Under the pieces are notes generated by a model, which was given only the letters and a program-made list of their open reading frames with translations, was not told where the DNA came from and did no database searches. This document shows, in pieces, positions 25,489 through 34,333 of a stretch of DNA of 64,000 bases (the first letter of the stretch is position 1; each line of letters begins with the position of its first letter). Location: positions 248,001 to 312,000 of the forward strand of contig NZ_CP042467.1 in the NCBI RefSeq assembly GCF_007993755.1, written 5' to 3'. A program made the translations under genes and the position numbers. This DNA comes from Microvenator marinus (lineage in GTDB: Bacteria; Myxococcota_A; Bradymonadia; Bradymonadales; Bradymonadaceae).

Positions 25489-26881
25489 CGAAGAACGCCG
25501 GCATCTCATTGAAGAGAAGTGCGGTGTCTTCGGAATCGTAGGACATAACGAAGCTGCACACATGACCTATCTGGGTCTGCACGCCTTGCAGCATCGTGGT
25601 CAGGAAAGTGCGGGTATTGTGACGTGGTCGGCGGAAGGGATGTGTGTGCAGCGGCGCACAGGCTTGGTGTCCGAAGGCTTTACGGAGGAAGTTCTAGAAA
25701 CTCTTCCTGGTCCGGTGGCCATCGGCCATGTCCGGTATAGCACCACAGGTGGAACGGGGATTAAGAACGCTCAGCCGCTGACGTTTTTCACGAAATTTGG
25801 ACGGCTCGCCCTCGCGCATAATGGAAATTTAACAAACGCCGTACGGCTCCGAAAAGAGCTTGAGTCTGAAGGCAGCATCTTCGGTACTGCGACGGATACT
25901 GAGGTCATTGCTCACCTCGTGGCGCGTTCTCAATGCGAGAATATCGTTGATGCCCTCGTGGATGCTCTTCGAAAGGTTACCGGAGCCTATTCGTTGTTGG
26001 CCTTGACCGAGGAGCATCTCATCGCGTGCCGAGACCCTAATGGGGTTCGTCCATTGGTGCTTGGTCGTGTGGGCGAGTCGAGCGCGATTGCGAGCGAGCC
26101 CGTTAGTTTTGGACTCATGGGTGGGGTGCTCGAACGCGAGATTGAGCCCGGCGAGATGCTTATTCTCAAGAATTCCGACGGCGGGCGTGTCTGGAGAAAG
26201 CCTTTTGACGTGGTCTCACCTACGCCTTGTATCTTTGAACTCGTCTATTTTGCGCGGCCCGACAACACCATTTTTGGTCGGGATGTTTATGAAACGCGCA
26301 AGGAGATGGGGCGAACGCTCGCCCGCGAGGCGCCGGCTAAAGCCGACCTCGTGATCCCCGTGCCAGATAGCGGTGTTCCGGCTGCCCTCGGATATGCGCA
26401 AGAATCGGGTTTGCCGTTCGAAATGGGGCTTGTGCGCTCGCACTACATCGGGCGGACTTTCATCGAACCGTCCAATTCCATTCGACATTTCGGCGTGAAA
26501 CTCAAACTCTCGCCGGTTCGGTCGTTGATCGAAGGAAAGCGGATCGTCGTGGTGGATGACTCGATTGTGCGCGGTACAACGTGCCGGAAGATCATTAAGA
26601 TGCTCAGGGAAGCCGGAGCGGCCGAGATTCATTTTCGAGTATCCTCTCCGCCAACCACCCATCCTTGTTTCTATGGAATCGATACTCCGGAGCGCTCGCA
26701 ACTCATCGCGTTCACGCACACCGTCGAGGAAACACGGCGCTACATCACGGCCGACACACTCGCGTATCTATCTCGCGAAGGCCTCTTTCGCTCAGCATCA
26801 GCCACGATCGGACAAATGTGCGACGCGTGTTTCACGGGCGAATACCCGATAAGTTTAGAGTCGGAATCGCGCTCTACTTGA
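25481..26881 (+). CDS. purF: Amidophosphoribosyltransferase
   Basis: The 466-residue enzyme makes phosphoribosylamine from PRPP and glutamine, the first step of purine synthesis. It has a short N-terminal propeptide ending at EEK, with the catalytic cysteine exposed in CGVFGIVGH (Cys about 14). The Ntn glutaminase domain and the PRTase motif VVVDDSIVRGTT follow. Cysteines in the TPCIFELVYFARPD, HPCFYGID and MCDACFTGEYP segments correspond to the ligands of the 4Fe-4S cluster in the Bacillus-type enzyme. Its end overlaps the convergent signal peptidase gene by eight bases. Confidence 0.97.
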   Translation: MLDEERRHLIEEKCGVFGIVGHNEAAHMTYLGLHALQHRGQESAGIVTWSAEGMCVQRRTGLVSEGFTEEVLETLPGPVAIGHVRYSTTGGTGIKNAQPLTFFTKFGRLALAHNGNLTNAVRLRKELESEGSIFGTATDTEVIAHLVARSQCENIVDALVDALRKVTGAYSLLALTEEHLIACRDPNGVRPLVLGRVGESSAIASEPVSFGLMGGVLEREIEPGEMLILKNSDGGRVWRKPFDVVSPTPCIFELVYFARPDNTIFGRDVYETRKEMGRTLAREAPAKADLVIPVPDSGVPAALGYAQESGLPFEMGLVRSHYIGRTFIEPSNSIRHFGVKLKLSPVRSLIEGKRIVVVDDSIVRGTTCRKIIKMLREAGAAEIHFRVSSPPTTHPCFYGIDTPERSQLIAFTHTVEETRRYITADTLAYLSREGLFRSASATIGQMCDACFTGEYPISLESESRST

Positions 26882-27824
26882 TAAGCTTTCCAAAACGTTC
26901 CCAGCGTACGCCATCTTCTCCAAGCGAGAGCCAAAGTACCAAGGCTCTGCCTTTGATATGAGAAATGGGCACCTGACCCCAACAACGGCTGTCGAGGGAC
27001 TGATTGCGGTTGTCTCCCATTACGAACACATGTCCTGGGGCGATTTTGACGGGCCCGAAGTTTTCCTCAACAGGGCTTACGAACCGTACCGTATAGGTGT
27101 GTTCATCTAGCTTTTCTCGTTCGAGGTTTTCATAGGGTGTCAGATAGTTTCCGGTGGGCTCCTTGGCCAAGAAGACGCGCTTAAGAGGCTCGGAGTTAAC
27201 TACGAGCGTCCCTTTGCGAATCTCGAGCGTATCGCCTTCGACGGCGACAATACGCTTGATGATGTCCTTTTCTTCTTTGAGGCTTCGAGAGTCGATGCAG
27301 GCGCGTTTCGCGGCCGGCTGCATCTGGATGTGTTTGGTGGCCTCTTGCACCGGGAAGTTGAACACCACAATCTCGCCGCGCTCGGGTCGCGAAAACTCGA
27401 CCAAATATTTGTCGGCGAACGGAAGTCGGATGCCATACGAGAACTTCGTCACAAAGAGGTGGTCGCCGACTAGGAGCGTGGGTTTCATGCTGCCGGACGG
27501 GATTTTAAACGCCTCGATGGCAAAGGCCCGCAAGAATAATGCGGCGAGGATAGCGATGCCGATGGCTTCAAAGTACTCGCGAGTCGCACTTTTTTCGTAC
27601 GGGAGTAGGTGCGTTTCGGCGAGGTTTTCAACTTTTTGCCGTTTCTCCCGAACGCTTGAAATCTCGTCTTCACGAAGGCTCTTTCTGAGCTCGTTGAGCG
27701 CCGACTCTATGGCCTTTCGCCCGTCTTCAGGGGCCCGCTTGGCACGCCCAAGTCTCTCATCGAGGTCTTTTGTGAGACGTCTCGTTTCGTCGAGAAATCG
27801 GCTATCGGAATTTTCTTTAGTCAC
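26874..27824 (-). CDS. lepB: Signal peptidase I (copy 1)
   Basis: The enzyme cleaves signal peptides at the outer face of the inner membrane. With the GTG start at 27824 (AGGA five bases upstream) it has 316 residues; an in-frame ATG at 27956 would add 44 residues with no similarity to the second copy. An N-terminal charged helical region (about 1-75) precedes one membrane helix (FEAIGIAILAALFLRAFAIEAF). The catalytic Ser is in KIPSGSMKPTLLVGD and the Lys in IIKRIVAVEGD. Box E reads GDNRNQSLDSRCWGQV. An insertion of about 20 residues with ACIDSRSLKEEKD precedes the Lys box, as in the copy at 57.2 kb. Confidence 0.93.
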   Translation of the reverse strand: MTKENSDSRFLDETRRLTKDLDERLGRAKRAPEDGRKAIESALNELRKSLREDEISSVREKRQKVENLAETHLLPYEKSATREYFEAIGIAILAALFLRAFAIEAFKIPSGSMKPTLLVGDHLFVTKFSYGIRLPFADKYLVEFSRPERGEIVVFNFPVQEATKHIQMQPAAKRACIDSRSLKEEKDIIKRIVAVEGDTLEIRKGTLVVNSEPLKRVFLAKEPTGNYLTPYENLEREKLDEHTYTVRFVSPVEENFGPVKIAPGHVFVMGDNRNQSLDSRCWGQVPISHIKGRALVLWLSLGEDGVRWERFGKLIK

Positions 27825-27901
27825 GGACGTCCTGCATTGCTTTGGCAAGAGTAGGCAGACTTTTGCGGGGAAACAAGTGCGGAGGATATAAGGGCGGCGC
27901 A

Positions 27902-27931
27902 TTGACAGTTTATGCCCCTGATGGTTACAAG
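27902..27931 (+). promoter_or_regulatory. Candidate sigma70-type promoter of prfB
   Basis: A perfect TTGACA (27902-27907) is followed after 18 bases by TACAAG (27926-27931), about 60 bases upstream of the prfB start. The -10 matches four of six consensus bases. Confidence 0.45.
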
Positions 27932-27989
27932 GTCGGGCCTTCGAGTGGACCACCAATTCAGTGGCGTTTTGGGCATATGGAGTAGAGGG

Positions 27990-29127
27990 ATGACACCCGC
28001 AGAAATTAAAGAAGAAATCAAAGAGCTTGGCGAGCGATTAGCCGAGCTCGGGAGGCATCTTTGACCTGGCTCAGAAAGAAGCTCGGTTAGAAGAATTGGA
28101 TGCGATTTCGCAAGACCCTAGTTTTTGGAATGACGCCGCAAAGGCGCAAACGTTGATGCGTGAGCGCGGCGATATCTCCGAAGTGCTCACGAATATGCGT
28201 GGGTTGAAGCAGAGTATTGAAGATGCGGGCGTCTTCCTTGAACTTTCGGAAGAATCCGGCGGTGACCAGGGGCTGATCGACGATGCAGCCACAGCGCTCA
28301 AAGCCGTCGAGAACACCCTGAACGAGATGGAAAAGCTTCGAATGCTCAGTGGTCCGCACGACCAGTTGAGCGCGATTGTCACGATCAAGCCAGGTGCCGG
28401 TGGCACAGAGAGCCAAGATTGGGCCAGCATTCTCTATCGGATGTACCTGCGCTACTGCCAGCAAAAGGGTTGGGCGGTTGAAGTCACCGACTATCAGGAC
28501 GGAGAAGAAGCGGGCATCAAGATGGCCGAATTTCGAGTCGAAGGACCGTTCGCCTTTGGGTATCTGAAGGCCGAAGATGGTGTGCATCGACTTGTTCGCA
28601 TCTCGCCGTTTGACTCGAATAAGCGGCGTCACACGAGCTTTGCCGCTGTGTCAGTGGTGCCGGAGATCGACGACGATATCGAGGTCGAGATCAACAACGC
28701 AGACTTGCGAATCGACACGTACCGCGCGTCGGGAGCGGGTGGCCAGCACGTCAACCGTACGGATTCGGCCGTGAGGATTACTCACTTGCCGACGGGTGTG
28801 GTGGTTCAGTGTCAGGCTGAGAGATCGCAGCATAAGAACCGCGACAAAGCCTTTAAGATGCTTCGAGCAAAACTATACGAGCGCGAGCTCAAGGCGCGTG
28901 AGGCTGCTGCAGAACAAAGTTTTGCGGAACAGAAAGACGTCGCCTTCGGTTCTCAGATTCGCTCTTACGTGCTCCACCCCTATAAGCAGATCAAAGATTT
29001 GAGGACCGGGTACACCGTGGGCAATGTTGAGCCGGTTCTCGACGGGCACCTCGAGCCATTTGTGGAAGCCTATCTGCTTAAGGCAGGCAGCGGAGAGCTC
29101 CTTGAGGGCGTGGAAGACATTGATTGA
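27990..29127 (+). CDS. prfB: Peptide chain release factor 2 (programmed +1 frameshift)
   Basis: RF2 ends translation at UGA and UAA. The gene is read as 27990-28061 joined to 28063-29127, giving 378 residues. The first 24 codons end at CTT followed by an in-frame TGA at 28062-28064; a +1 slip continues as DLAQKEARLEELDA, and the joined protein has the normal RF2 length. The RF2 anticodon-like tripeptide is in RISPFDSNKRRHTS and the catalytic GGQ is in GAGGQHVNRTDSAVRITH. The ribosome site before ATG 27990 is weak or very close (AGAGGG). The stop overlaps the ATG of the Lol permease by one base. Confidence 0.95.
28050..28064 (+). promoter_or_regulatory. RF2 programmed +1 frameshift site
   Basis: The stimulator GGGAGG, three spacer bases CAT, the slippery CTT and the TGA stop followed by C reproduce the spacing of the known prfB recoding site (Shine-Dalgarno-like element, three bases, CUU UGA C). 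It makes RF2 synthesis self-regulating: scarce RF2 lets the ribosome pause at UGA and slip. Confidence 0.95.
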
Positions 29128-30560
29128 TGAGTTATGAACGCTTCATAGGCACGCGCTACTTGATGGCGAAAAAGAGCGCGAGCTTGCTCTCGATCATCAC
29201 CCTGATTTCGGTCTTAGGCGTAGCCCTCGGTGTTACGGCGCTGATCGTAGTCTTGAGCGTGATGGGGGGCTTTAAGAAGGACCTCAAAGAAAAGATTTTG
29301 GGGACGAAGGCTCACGCGGTCGTTCGACCGGTAGATGGTGAGGTTCTGCGCGAGTGGGAGCCTCTCGTGAAGATCACTAGCGAGGTGCCCGAGGTTGTCG
29401 GCGTTAGTCCCTACATAGAGTCAGAGGTGATGATTTCATCGCCCACCAATTTGAGCGGTGTGTTCCTTCGTGGGATCGACACCAAAAGGGTGGCGTCGGT
29501 CTCGAATCTCGTGACGAGCATTGAAGAGGGGAAGATAGAGTACCTTGTGGACGACTCTGAGCTCGACGCGGATCTTCGAAAGAAGCGCGGCGAGGAACTC
29601 GATGACCTGCTCAAGAAAGTGCAGAATGAGCGCGATGAAGCTGAGTTGGAAATCGAGGCCGCCGAAGAGGACCGCTACGGAGAGGAGGGATTTATGCCCT
29701 CGATATTCGACGACGAGGCTGAGTCGGAAGAGGGTGAAATGCCTGGAATATTCGACGAGCCCGAGCCCTCGAAGCTCCCTGGTTTGATCATTGGAAAGGA
29801 ACTCGCCCGAAGCCTACAGGTTTCACTTGGTCAAGAGGTCAATGTGGTCACCCCGAATGGGGAAATGGGCCCGATGGGGCCTATGCCTCGTTCCCGTCCA
29901 TTTAAGATCGTGGGTGTGTTCTACAGCGGCATGTACGAGTACGACGCGAATATGGCGTATACAGCGCTCTCAGACACCCAGGACTTTCTAGATATCGATG
30001 GGGTCACGGGACTCGAGATCAAGACCGTGGATGTTGAGCGGGCGGATGTCATCGCTCAGGGTGTGAGAGCCGCGGTTTCGGATAGAGCGCGGGTGCTCGA
30101 CTGGCAGGAGCTCAACCGAAGTCTCTTCTACGCGCTTAAACTCGAAAAGATCGCCATGTTCGTAGTCCTGACGTTCATCATTTTGGTGGCGAGTTTTAGC
30201 ATTGTGGCGATGCTCGTCATGATCGTGATCGAGAAAGGGCGGGAAATCGCGATTCTGAAGGCTCTCGGGGCCCCCAATGTGGGGATTATGAGGACCTTTG
30301 TTTTTCAAGGTACTGTGATCGGAGTGGTAGGCGCATTTGCCGGTTTATGCCTCGGGTTGGGAATCTGCTACTTCCTATCGGAGTTCGGGTTCCCTCTAAA
30401 TTCCGAGGTCTACTACATCTCGACTCTGCCGGTTGACGTCGACCCCGTCGAGATCGTGTCTGTCGTGATCGCGGCTATCCTCATCAGTTTTTTAGCGACG
30501 ATTTATCCGTCGATCCAAGCGGCCAAACTTAATCCGGTGGAAGGGCTTCGAAATGAGTGA
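29127..30560 (+). CDS. lolC: LolC/LolE-family lipoprotein-releasing permease
   Basis: The 477-residue inner-membrane protein belongs to the FtsX-like ABC permeases that extract outer-membrane lipoproteins for LolA. It has one N-terminal membrane helix (about 22-45), a periplasmic MacB-like domain, and three C-terminal helices (around VVLTFIILVASFSIVAMLVMI, VFQGTVIGVVGAFAGLCLG and IVSVVIAAILISFLATIYPS). In the periplasmic domain an acidic segment of about 85 residues (about 130-215) contains a charged helix and two similar motifs, MPSIFDDE and MPGIFDEPE. A single permease beside lolD suggests a LolF-like homodimer. It overlaps lolD by eight bases. Confidence 0.9.
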   Translation: MSYERFIGTRYLMAKKSASLLSIITLISVLGVALGVTALIVVLSVMGGFKKDLKEKILGTKAHAVVRPVDGEVLREWEPLVKITSEVPEVVGVSPYIESEVMISSPTNLSGVFLRGIDTKRVASVSNLVTSIEEGKIEYLVDDSELDADLRKKRGEELDDLLKKVQNERDEAELEIEAAEEDRYGEEGFMPSIFDDEAESEEGEMPGIFDEPEPSKLPGLIIGKELARSLQVSLGQEVNVVTPNGEMGPMGPMPRSRPFKIVGVFYSGMYEYDANMAYTALSDTQDFLDIDGVTGLEIKTVDVERADVIAQGVRAAVSDRARVLDWQELNRSLFYALKLEKIAMFVVLTFIILVASFSIVAMLVMIVIEKGREIAILKALGAPNVGIMRTFVFQGTVIGVVGAFAGLCLGLGICYFLSEFGFPLNSEVYYISTLPVDVDPVEIVSVVIAAILISFLATIYPSIQAAKLNPVEGLRNE

Positions 30561-31341
30561 AAATGCGTTGATTCAGATGCGAAATCTGAGCAAGACATTC
30601 CTTCATCGTGGGCGCGAGCTCAACGTGCTTCGAAGTGTCGATCTGACCATTCAAGCCGGCGACCGCGTGGCCATCATGGGCTCAAGTGGTGCTGGAAAGA
30701 GCACGCTTCTTCAGATTATGGGAACTCTTGATTCTCCGTCGGCTGGGCAGCTCTTGTTCAACGGCGAAGAGATCTTTAAGCGTTCTGAAAAGAGCCTCGC
30801 GAAGTTTCGCAATGAGCATGTCGGTTTTGTGTTTCAGTTTCACCACCTTTTGCCGGAGTTCACGGCGTTGGAAAATGTGATGATGCCAGGGCTCATTCAC
30901 CGACAGAAGCGCGCCGAGGCCGAGAACCACGCTACGGAGCTTTTGGAAAAGGTTGGTTTGAAGGAGCGCTTGCACCACCAGCCGGGTGAACTATCAGGCG
31001 GTGAGCAGCAACGTGTGGCCATCGCGCGAGCGCTCTTTATGAAGCCCCGAATTTTGCTCGCCGACGAACCCACGGGGAACCTTGACCTTACGACCGGTGG
31101 TGAGATACATGGCCTTTTGCGCGAGCTCAATGAGAGCACGGGAATCACTGTGGTTGTGGTGACTCACGACCCAATGTTGGCCAATCAAATGGATGTACGC
31201 TTGTTGGTGGATGACGGAGAGATTATTCCGATGGTGACCGGGGACCCTAAAGTTGGCGACCGCGTGCCAGAGGCGTTGTTGCACCGCAAACCCACTCGTC
31301 CAATCGTGACTTCCCGAGAACAAAGTGAGTTGGCCACGTGA
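30553..31341 (+). CDS. lolD: LolD-type ABC transporter ATPase
   Basis: The 262-residue ATPase powers lipoprotein release. The Walker A motif is GSSGAGKST, the signature motif LSGGEQQRVAIARAL, Walker B ILLADEPTGNLD, and the switch His is in VVVTHDPMLA. The C-terminal tail is about 30 residues longer than usual (VTGDPKVGDRVPEALLHRK). It overlaps the permease by eight bases and bamA by four, so envelope lipoprotein and barrel assembly genes are translationally coupled. Confidence 0.95.
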   Translation: MSENALIQMRNLSKTFLHRGRELNVLRSVDLTIQAGDRVAIMGSSGAGKSTLLQIMGTLDSPSAGQLLFNGEEIFKRSEKSLAKFRNEHVGFVFQFHHLLPEFTALENVMMPGLIHRQKRAEAENHATELLEKVGLKERLHHQPGELSGGEQQRVAIARALFMKPRILLADEPTGNLDLTTGGEIHGLLRELNESTGITVVVVTHDPMLANQMDVRLLVDDGEIIPMVTGDPKVGDRVPEALLHRKPTRPIVTSREQSELAT

Positions 31342-33785
31342 AAGTTGTATTGGTGGTACTACTCTTTTGCTTGCCCTGGGTCGCAAGCGCTCAGGAAGCA
31401 GGTCTGCCGACGTCAGATAGCTTTCAACCTGCTGAGGCCGCTGTGGAGGTTCCAAAGCGGTTCGAGCCTGACCAGCCGCTCCCTGAAGGAAGTCCGGCAC
31501 AACCTGGTGACACGATCGATGAGATTCGAGTCAACGGCAACCGACGTGTAGAAACTCAAGCCGTGATTTCGCAGCTGCGTACCACCGCAGGCCAACCGCT
31601 CTCGGCGCAGACGATTTCGGAAGACTTGAAACGCGTGTTTCGCCTGGGATTCTTCGATGACGTGAAGGTCGACGGCACAAAGACTGCCGACTCGAAGGTT
31701 ATCGTGACCTTTATCGTAAGCGAGAAGCCAGCGGTTGCTGAAATCACCTACGAAGGGATTAACGAGCTTGAGCTCGACGATGTGACCGCGGTGATCAACA
31801 TCGAGCCGAACTCCATCCTCGATGTGAGCGTTGTCAAAGCCAATGCCGAAAAGCTCAGGGAACTCTATGCTGAGAAGGGTTTCTTCTTGGCCGAGGTCGA
31901 CTATGAAATCGTCATCGACCCTGAGATTCCAGAACTCGCCAATGTAGTCTTTAAGGTCACTGAATTCGCGAAGATCGAAGTCCGGAAAATTTCATTCCTT
32001 GGAAATGAGGCGCTCTCTGATGAAGAACTCAAGAGCGTGATGATGACCCGCGAGGGAGATTGGGGCTCGTTCTTGACGAGTTTTGGCTCGTTCAAAGAGA
32101 CGGACTTCCAGCAGGACCTGCAGCGAATTACGGCGTTTTATTACGACAAAGGCTACGTTCAAGTGAAAGTCAAACGCCCAGTCGTAAGGCTATCGCGCGA
32201 TAAGAAGCATTTGTTTATCACCATAGCCGTTGAAGAAGGCCCGCAATTTGGCGTGGGGACGGTTGATATTCAAGGAGACTTCATCAAGGACAAAGAAGAG
32301 CTTTTGGAGAACGTGAAGCTCGGTGAAGATGAGATTTTCAGCTACACGCGACTTAGGTCGGATATGGAGGGATTGCGCCGTGAATACATGGATGCCGGCT
32401 ATGCGTACGTGAACATCAATCCTTTGACTCAGGTTCTGGAGGACACGCGCAAAGTCAACGTTTCCTACGATATTCAGCGTGGAGAGAAGGTCTATATCGG
32501 CCGCATTGAAGTCGTAGGTAACACCAAGACTCGGGACAAAGTAATTCGCCGCGAGCTCGCGATTGAAGAGGGTGAGTTGTTCTCTCAATCCAAGATTGAG
32601 ACGAGCAAGAGTCTTGTGACGCGTCTGGGTTATTTTGAGCGAGTAGAGCTCAATACCAAGCGGGTAGAGCGTAGTGACACAATCGATCTTGAAGTCGTGG
32701 TCGCAGAACGTCCAACGGGTACTTTCCAAGTCGGCGCAGGATTTTCGAGCCTTGAGAGTTTCATTTTGAACGCTCAGGTCTCGCAGAACAACCTTTTTGG
32801 TCGAGGACAGACCCTGGCTTTCCAGGCGCAGATCTCAAGCATTAGAACGCTCTTCAACATCCAGTTCGCTGAGCCGTACTTCCTTGATTCCAACTGGTCG
32901 TTTGCCTTCGAACTCTACAACTTCGACTACCTATTCCAAGATTTCGCTCGTAGGTCTCGCGGAGGTAACCTCTCTTTTGGTTATCCGATTACCGACGAGC
33001 TGCGAGCCAATCTCACCTACAAGCTCGAGGACGTGGATTTGAGGCCGGGAGGGCGGACAGGACGAAACGCGCAGCGTGTGGGCAACCTCTTTCGGGGTGG
33101 TTTGACGAGTTCGTTGCAATTCGGTCTCTCGTACGACTCACGCGATGATCGCATGTTCCCTAAAAACGGGACGTTTTCGAGCGCTCGAGTGGAGTGGGCT
33201 GATGATAACTTCACGCTGAGCGAAGTGGAGTTCATTAAATACGACATGGACTCTCGCTGGTATTTCCCGCTCTTCTGGGAGTTTGTCCTCCGCCTAAACG
33301 TGGAGGCTGGTTACGTCCAGAGTACCGACCCAACCAAGCCCGTGCCCCTTTTTCAGCGCTATTTTGTTGGAGGACCGACCACTGTGCGCGGGTTTGATCG
33401 TTTCAGCCTCGGACCCACGAGAACTGTTGCGCGCGACACGAGTGACCCCGGAACCTTGAGCTCCGAGTTCAATATCGGCGGTAACAAACGCTTACAGCTG
33501 ACGGCTGAGATCGAGTTCCCGATCTTGACCGCGATTGGCATCCGAGGCGTAGTATTTGCAGACGCCGGGAATGCTTTTGATGACGGGGAACCTATAACAC
33601 TTGCGTTGGATCTTTTGTCCGACGACGAAGATGAATACATGGATGTTCTGAGAACATCAGTCGGTTTGGGATTCCGATGGCTAAGTCCGATTGGACCACT
33701 CCGATTTGAATGGGGTATTCCCCTCGCGCGTCTCCGAGATGAGAAGCCGCTGGTCTTTGACTTCAGTATCGGAAACGCTTTTTAA
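31338..33785 (+). CDS. bamA: Outer-membrane protein assembly factor BamA
   Basis: The 815-residue protein is the core of the BAM complex, which folds beta-barrels into the outer membrane. It starts at GTG and has a signal peptide (ASAQ-EAG) and a Pro/Glu-rich linker. Five POTRA domains follow (about 55-430, with repeats such as VRKISFLGNEALSDEELKSVM and IGRIEVVGNTKTRDKVIRREL), then the Omp85 barrel (about 440-815). The barrel includes the lid-loop VRGF motif in FVGGPTTVRGFDRFSLGP and a C-terminal strand ending in FSIGNAF with the terminal aromatic residue. It is followed by skp. Confidence 0.97.
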   Translation: MKVVLVVLLFCLPWVASAQEAGLPTSDSFQPAEAAVEVPKRFEPDQPLPEGSPAQPGDTIDEIRVNGNRRVETQAVISQLRTTAGQPLSAQTISEDLKRVFRLGFFDDVKVDGTKTADSKVIVTFIVSEKPAVAEITYEGINELELDDVTAVINIEPNSILDVSVVKANAEKLRELYAEKGFFLAEVDYEIVIDPEIPELANVVFKVTEFAKIEVRKISFLGNEALSDEELKSVMMTREGDWGSFLTSFGSFKETDFQQDLQRITAFYYDKGYVQVKVKRPVVRLSRDKKHLFITIAVEEGPQFGVGTVDIQGDFIKDKEELLENVKLGEDEIFSYTRLRSDMEGLRREYMDAGYAYVNINPLTQVLEDTRKVNVSYDIQRGEKVYIGRIEVVGNTKTRDKVIRRELAIEEGELFSQSKIETSKSLVTRLGYFERVELNTKRVERSDTIDLEVVVAERPTGTFQVGAGFSSLESFILNAQVSQNNLFGRGQTLAFQAQISSIRTLFNIQFAEPYFLDSNWSFAFELYNFDYLFQDFARRSRGGNLSFGYPITDELRANLTYKLEDVDLRPGGRTGRNAQRVGNLFRGGLTSSLQFGLSYDSRDDRMFPKNGTFSSARVEWADDNFTLSEVEFIKYDMDSRWYFPLFWEFVLRLNVEAGYVQSTDPTKPVPLFQRYFVGGPTTVRGFDRFSLGPTRTVARDTSDPGTLSSEFNIGGNKRLQLTAEIEFPILTAIGIRGVVFADAGNAFDDGEPITLALDLLSDDEDEYMDVLRTSVGLGFRWLSPIGPLRFEWGIPLARLRDEKPLVFDFSIGNAF

Positions 33786-33798
33786 GAGAGAGAAATTT

Positions 33799-34332
33799 AT
33801 GACATTTAGAACGACACAAAAACTCGTCCAGATTCTGCTCGCTGTATTCGCCACCTTCTTGATTGCGATTCCCAGCGTAAGTGCTCAAGACATGAAGGTC
33901 GCTTACGTGGACCTTCAAAAAGCACTCAATGAAGTGGGAGAGGGCAAGAGCGCAAAAGCGAAGCTCAAGAAAGAGTTCGATGAGAAGCAAAAGCAGCTCG
34001 ACAAGAAGCAAGAGGACGTCAAGAAACTCAAGGAGAACCTTGAGTCTCAAGCGATGATGCTCTCTGAAGATGCACGTCGCGAGCGAGCCATGGAACTCCA
34101 GAAGAAGATGTATGAGCTGCAACAACTCTACATCCAGCTCCAAGGTGATTTGTCGAAAAAGGAAGCCGAAGCCACGAAGAAGATTTTCGAAAAGATGGGC
34201 AAAATCATTGAGGAAATCGGCAAAGAGAAAGGCTACGACATGATTCTTGAACGGTCTGAGTCCTCGATCCTCTTTGCGAAACCCGGCATGGATATCACCG
34301 ACGAACTAGTGCGCCGCTACAACAAAAAGTGA
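33799..34332 (+). CDS. skp: OmpH/Skp-family periplasmic chaperone
   Basis: The 177-residue protein has a signal peptide (VSAQ-DMK) and the start motif MKVAYVDLQKALNEVGEGKSAKAKL typical of OmpH/Skp (read here in two pieces around the ALNE helix). Long Lys/Glu-rich helices follow (about 50-130) and form the tentacles of the jellyfish-like trimer. Skp protects unfolded outer-membrane proteins on their way to BamA, the gene directly upstream. I chose the ATG at 33799 after GAGAGA; an upstream in-frame start lies inside bamA. Confidence 0.92.
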   Translation: MTFRTTQKLVQILLAVFATFLIAIPSVSAQDMKVAYVDLQKALNEVGEGKSAKAKLKKEFDEKQKQLDKKQEDVKKLKENLESQAMMLSEDARRERAMELQKKMYELQQLYIQLQGDLSKKEAEATKKIFEKMGKIIEEIGKEKGYDMILERSESSILFAKPGMDITDELVRRYNKK

Positions 34333-34333
34333 A

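Noticed and set aside
27825-27956. 44-residue N-terminal extension of signal peptidase copy 1
   Set aside because: It has no similarity to copy 2 and no ribosome site, and it would overlap the likely prfB promoter. GTG at 27824 has a good site.
28062-28064. Stop codon breaking prfB as a pseudogene
   Set aside because: The stop belongs to the conserved programmed frameshift site, and the downstream frame is intact with SPF and GGQ motifs.
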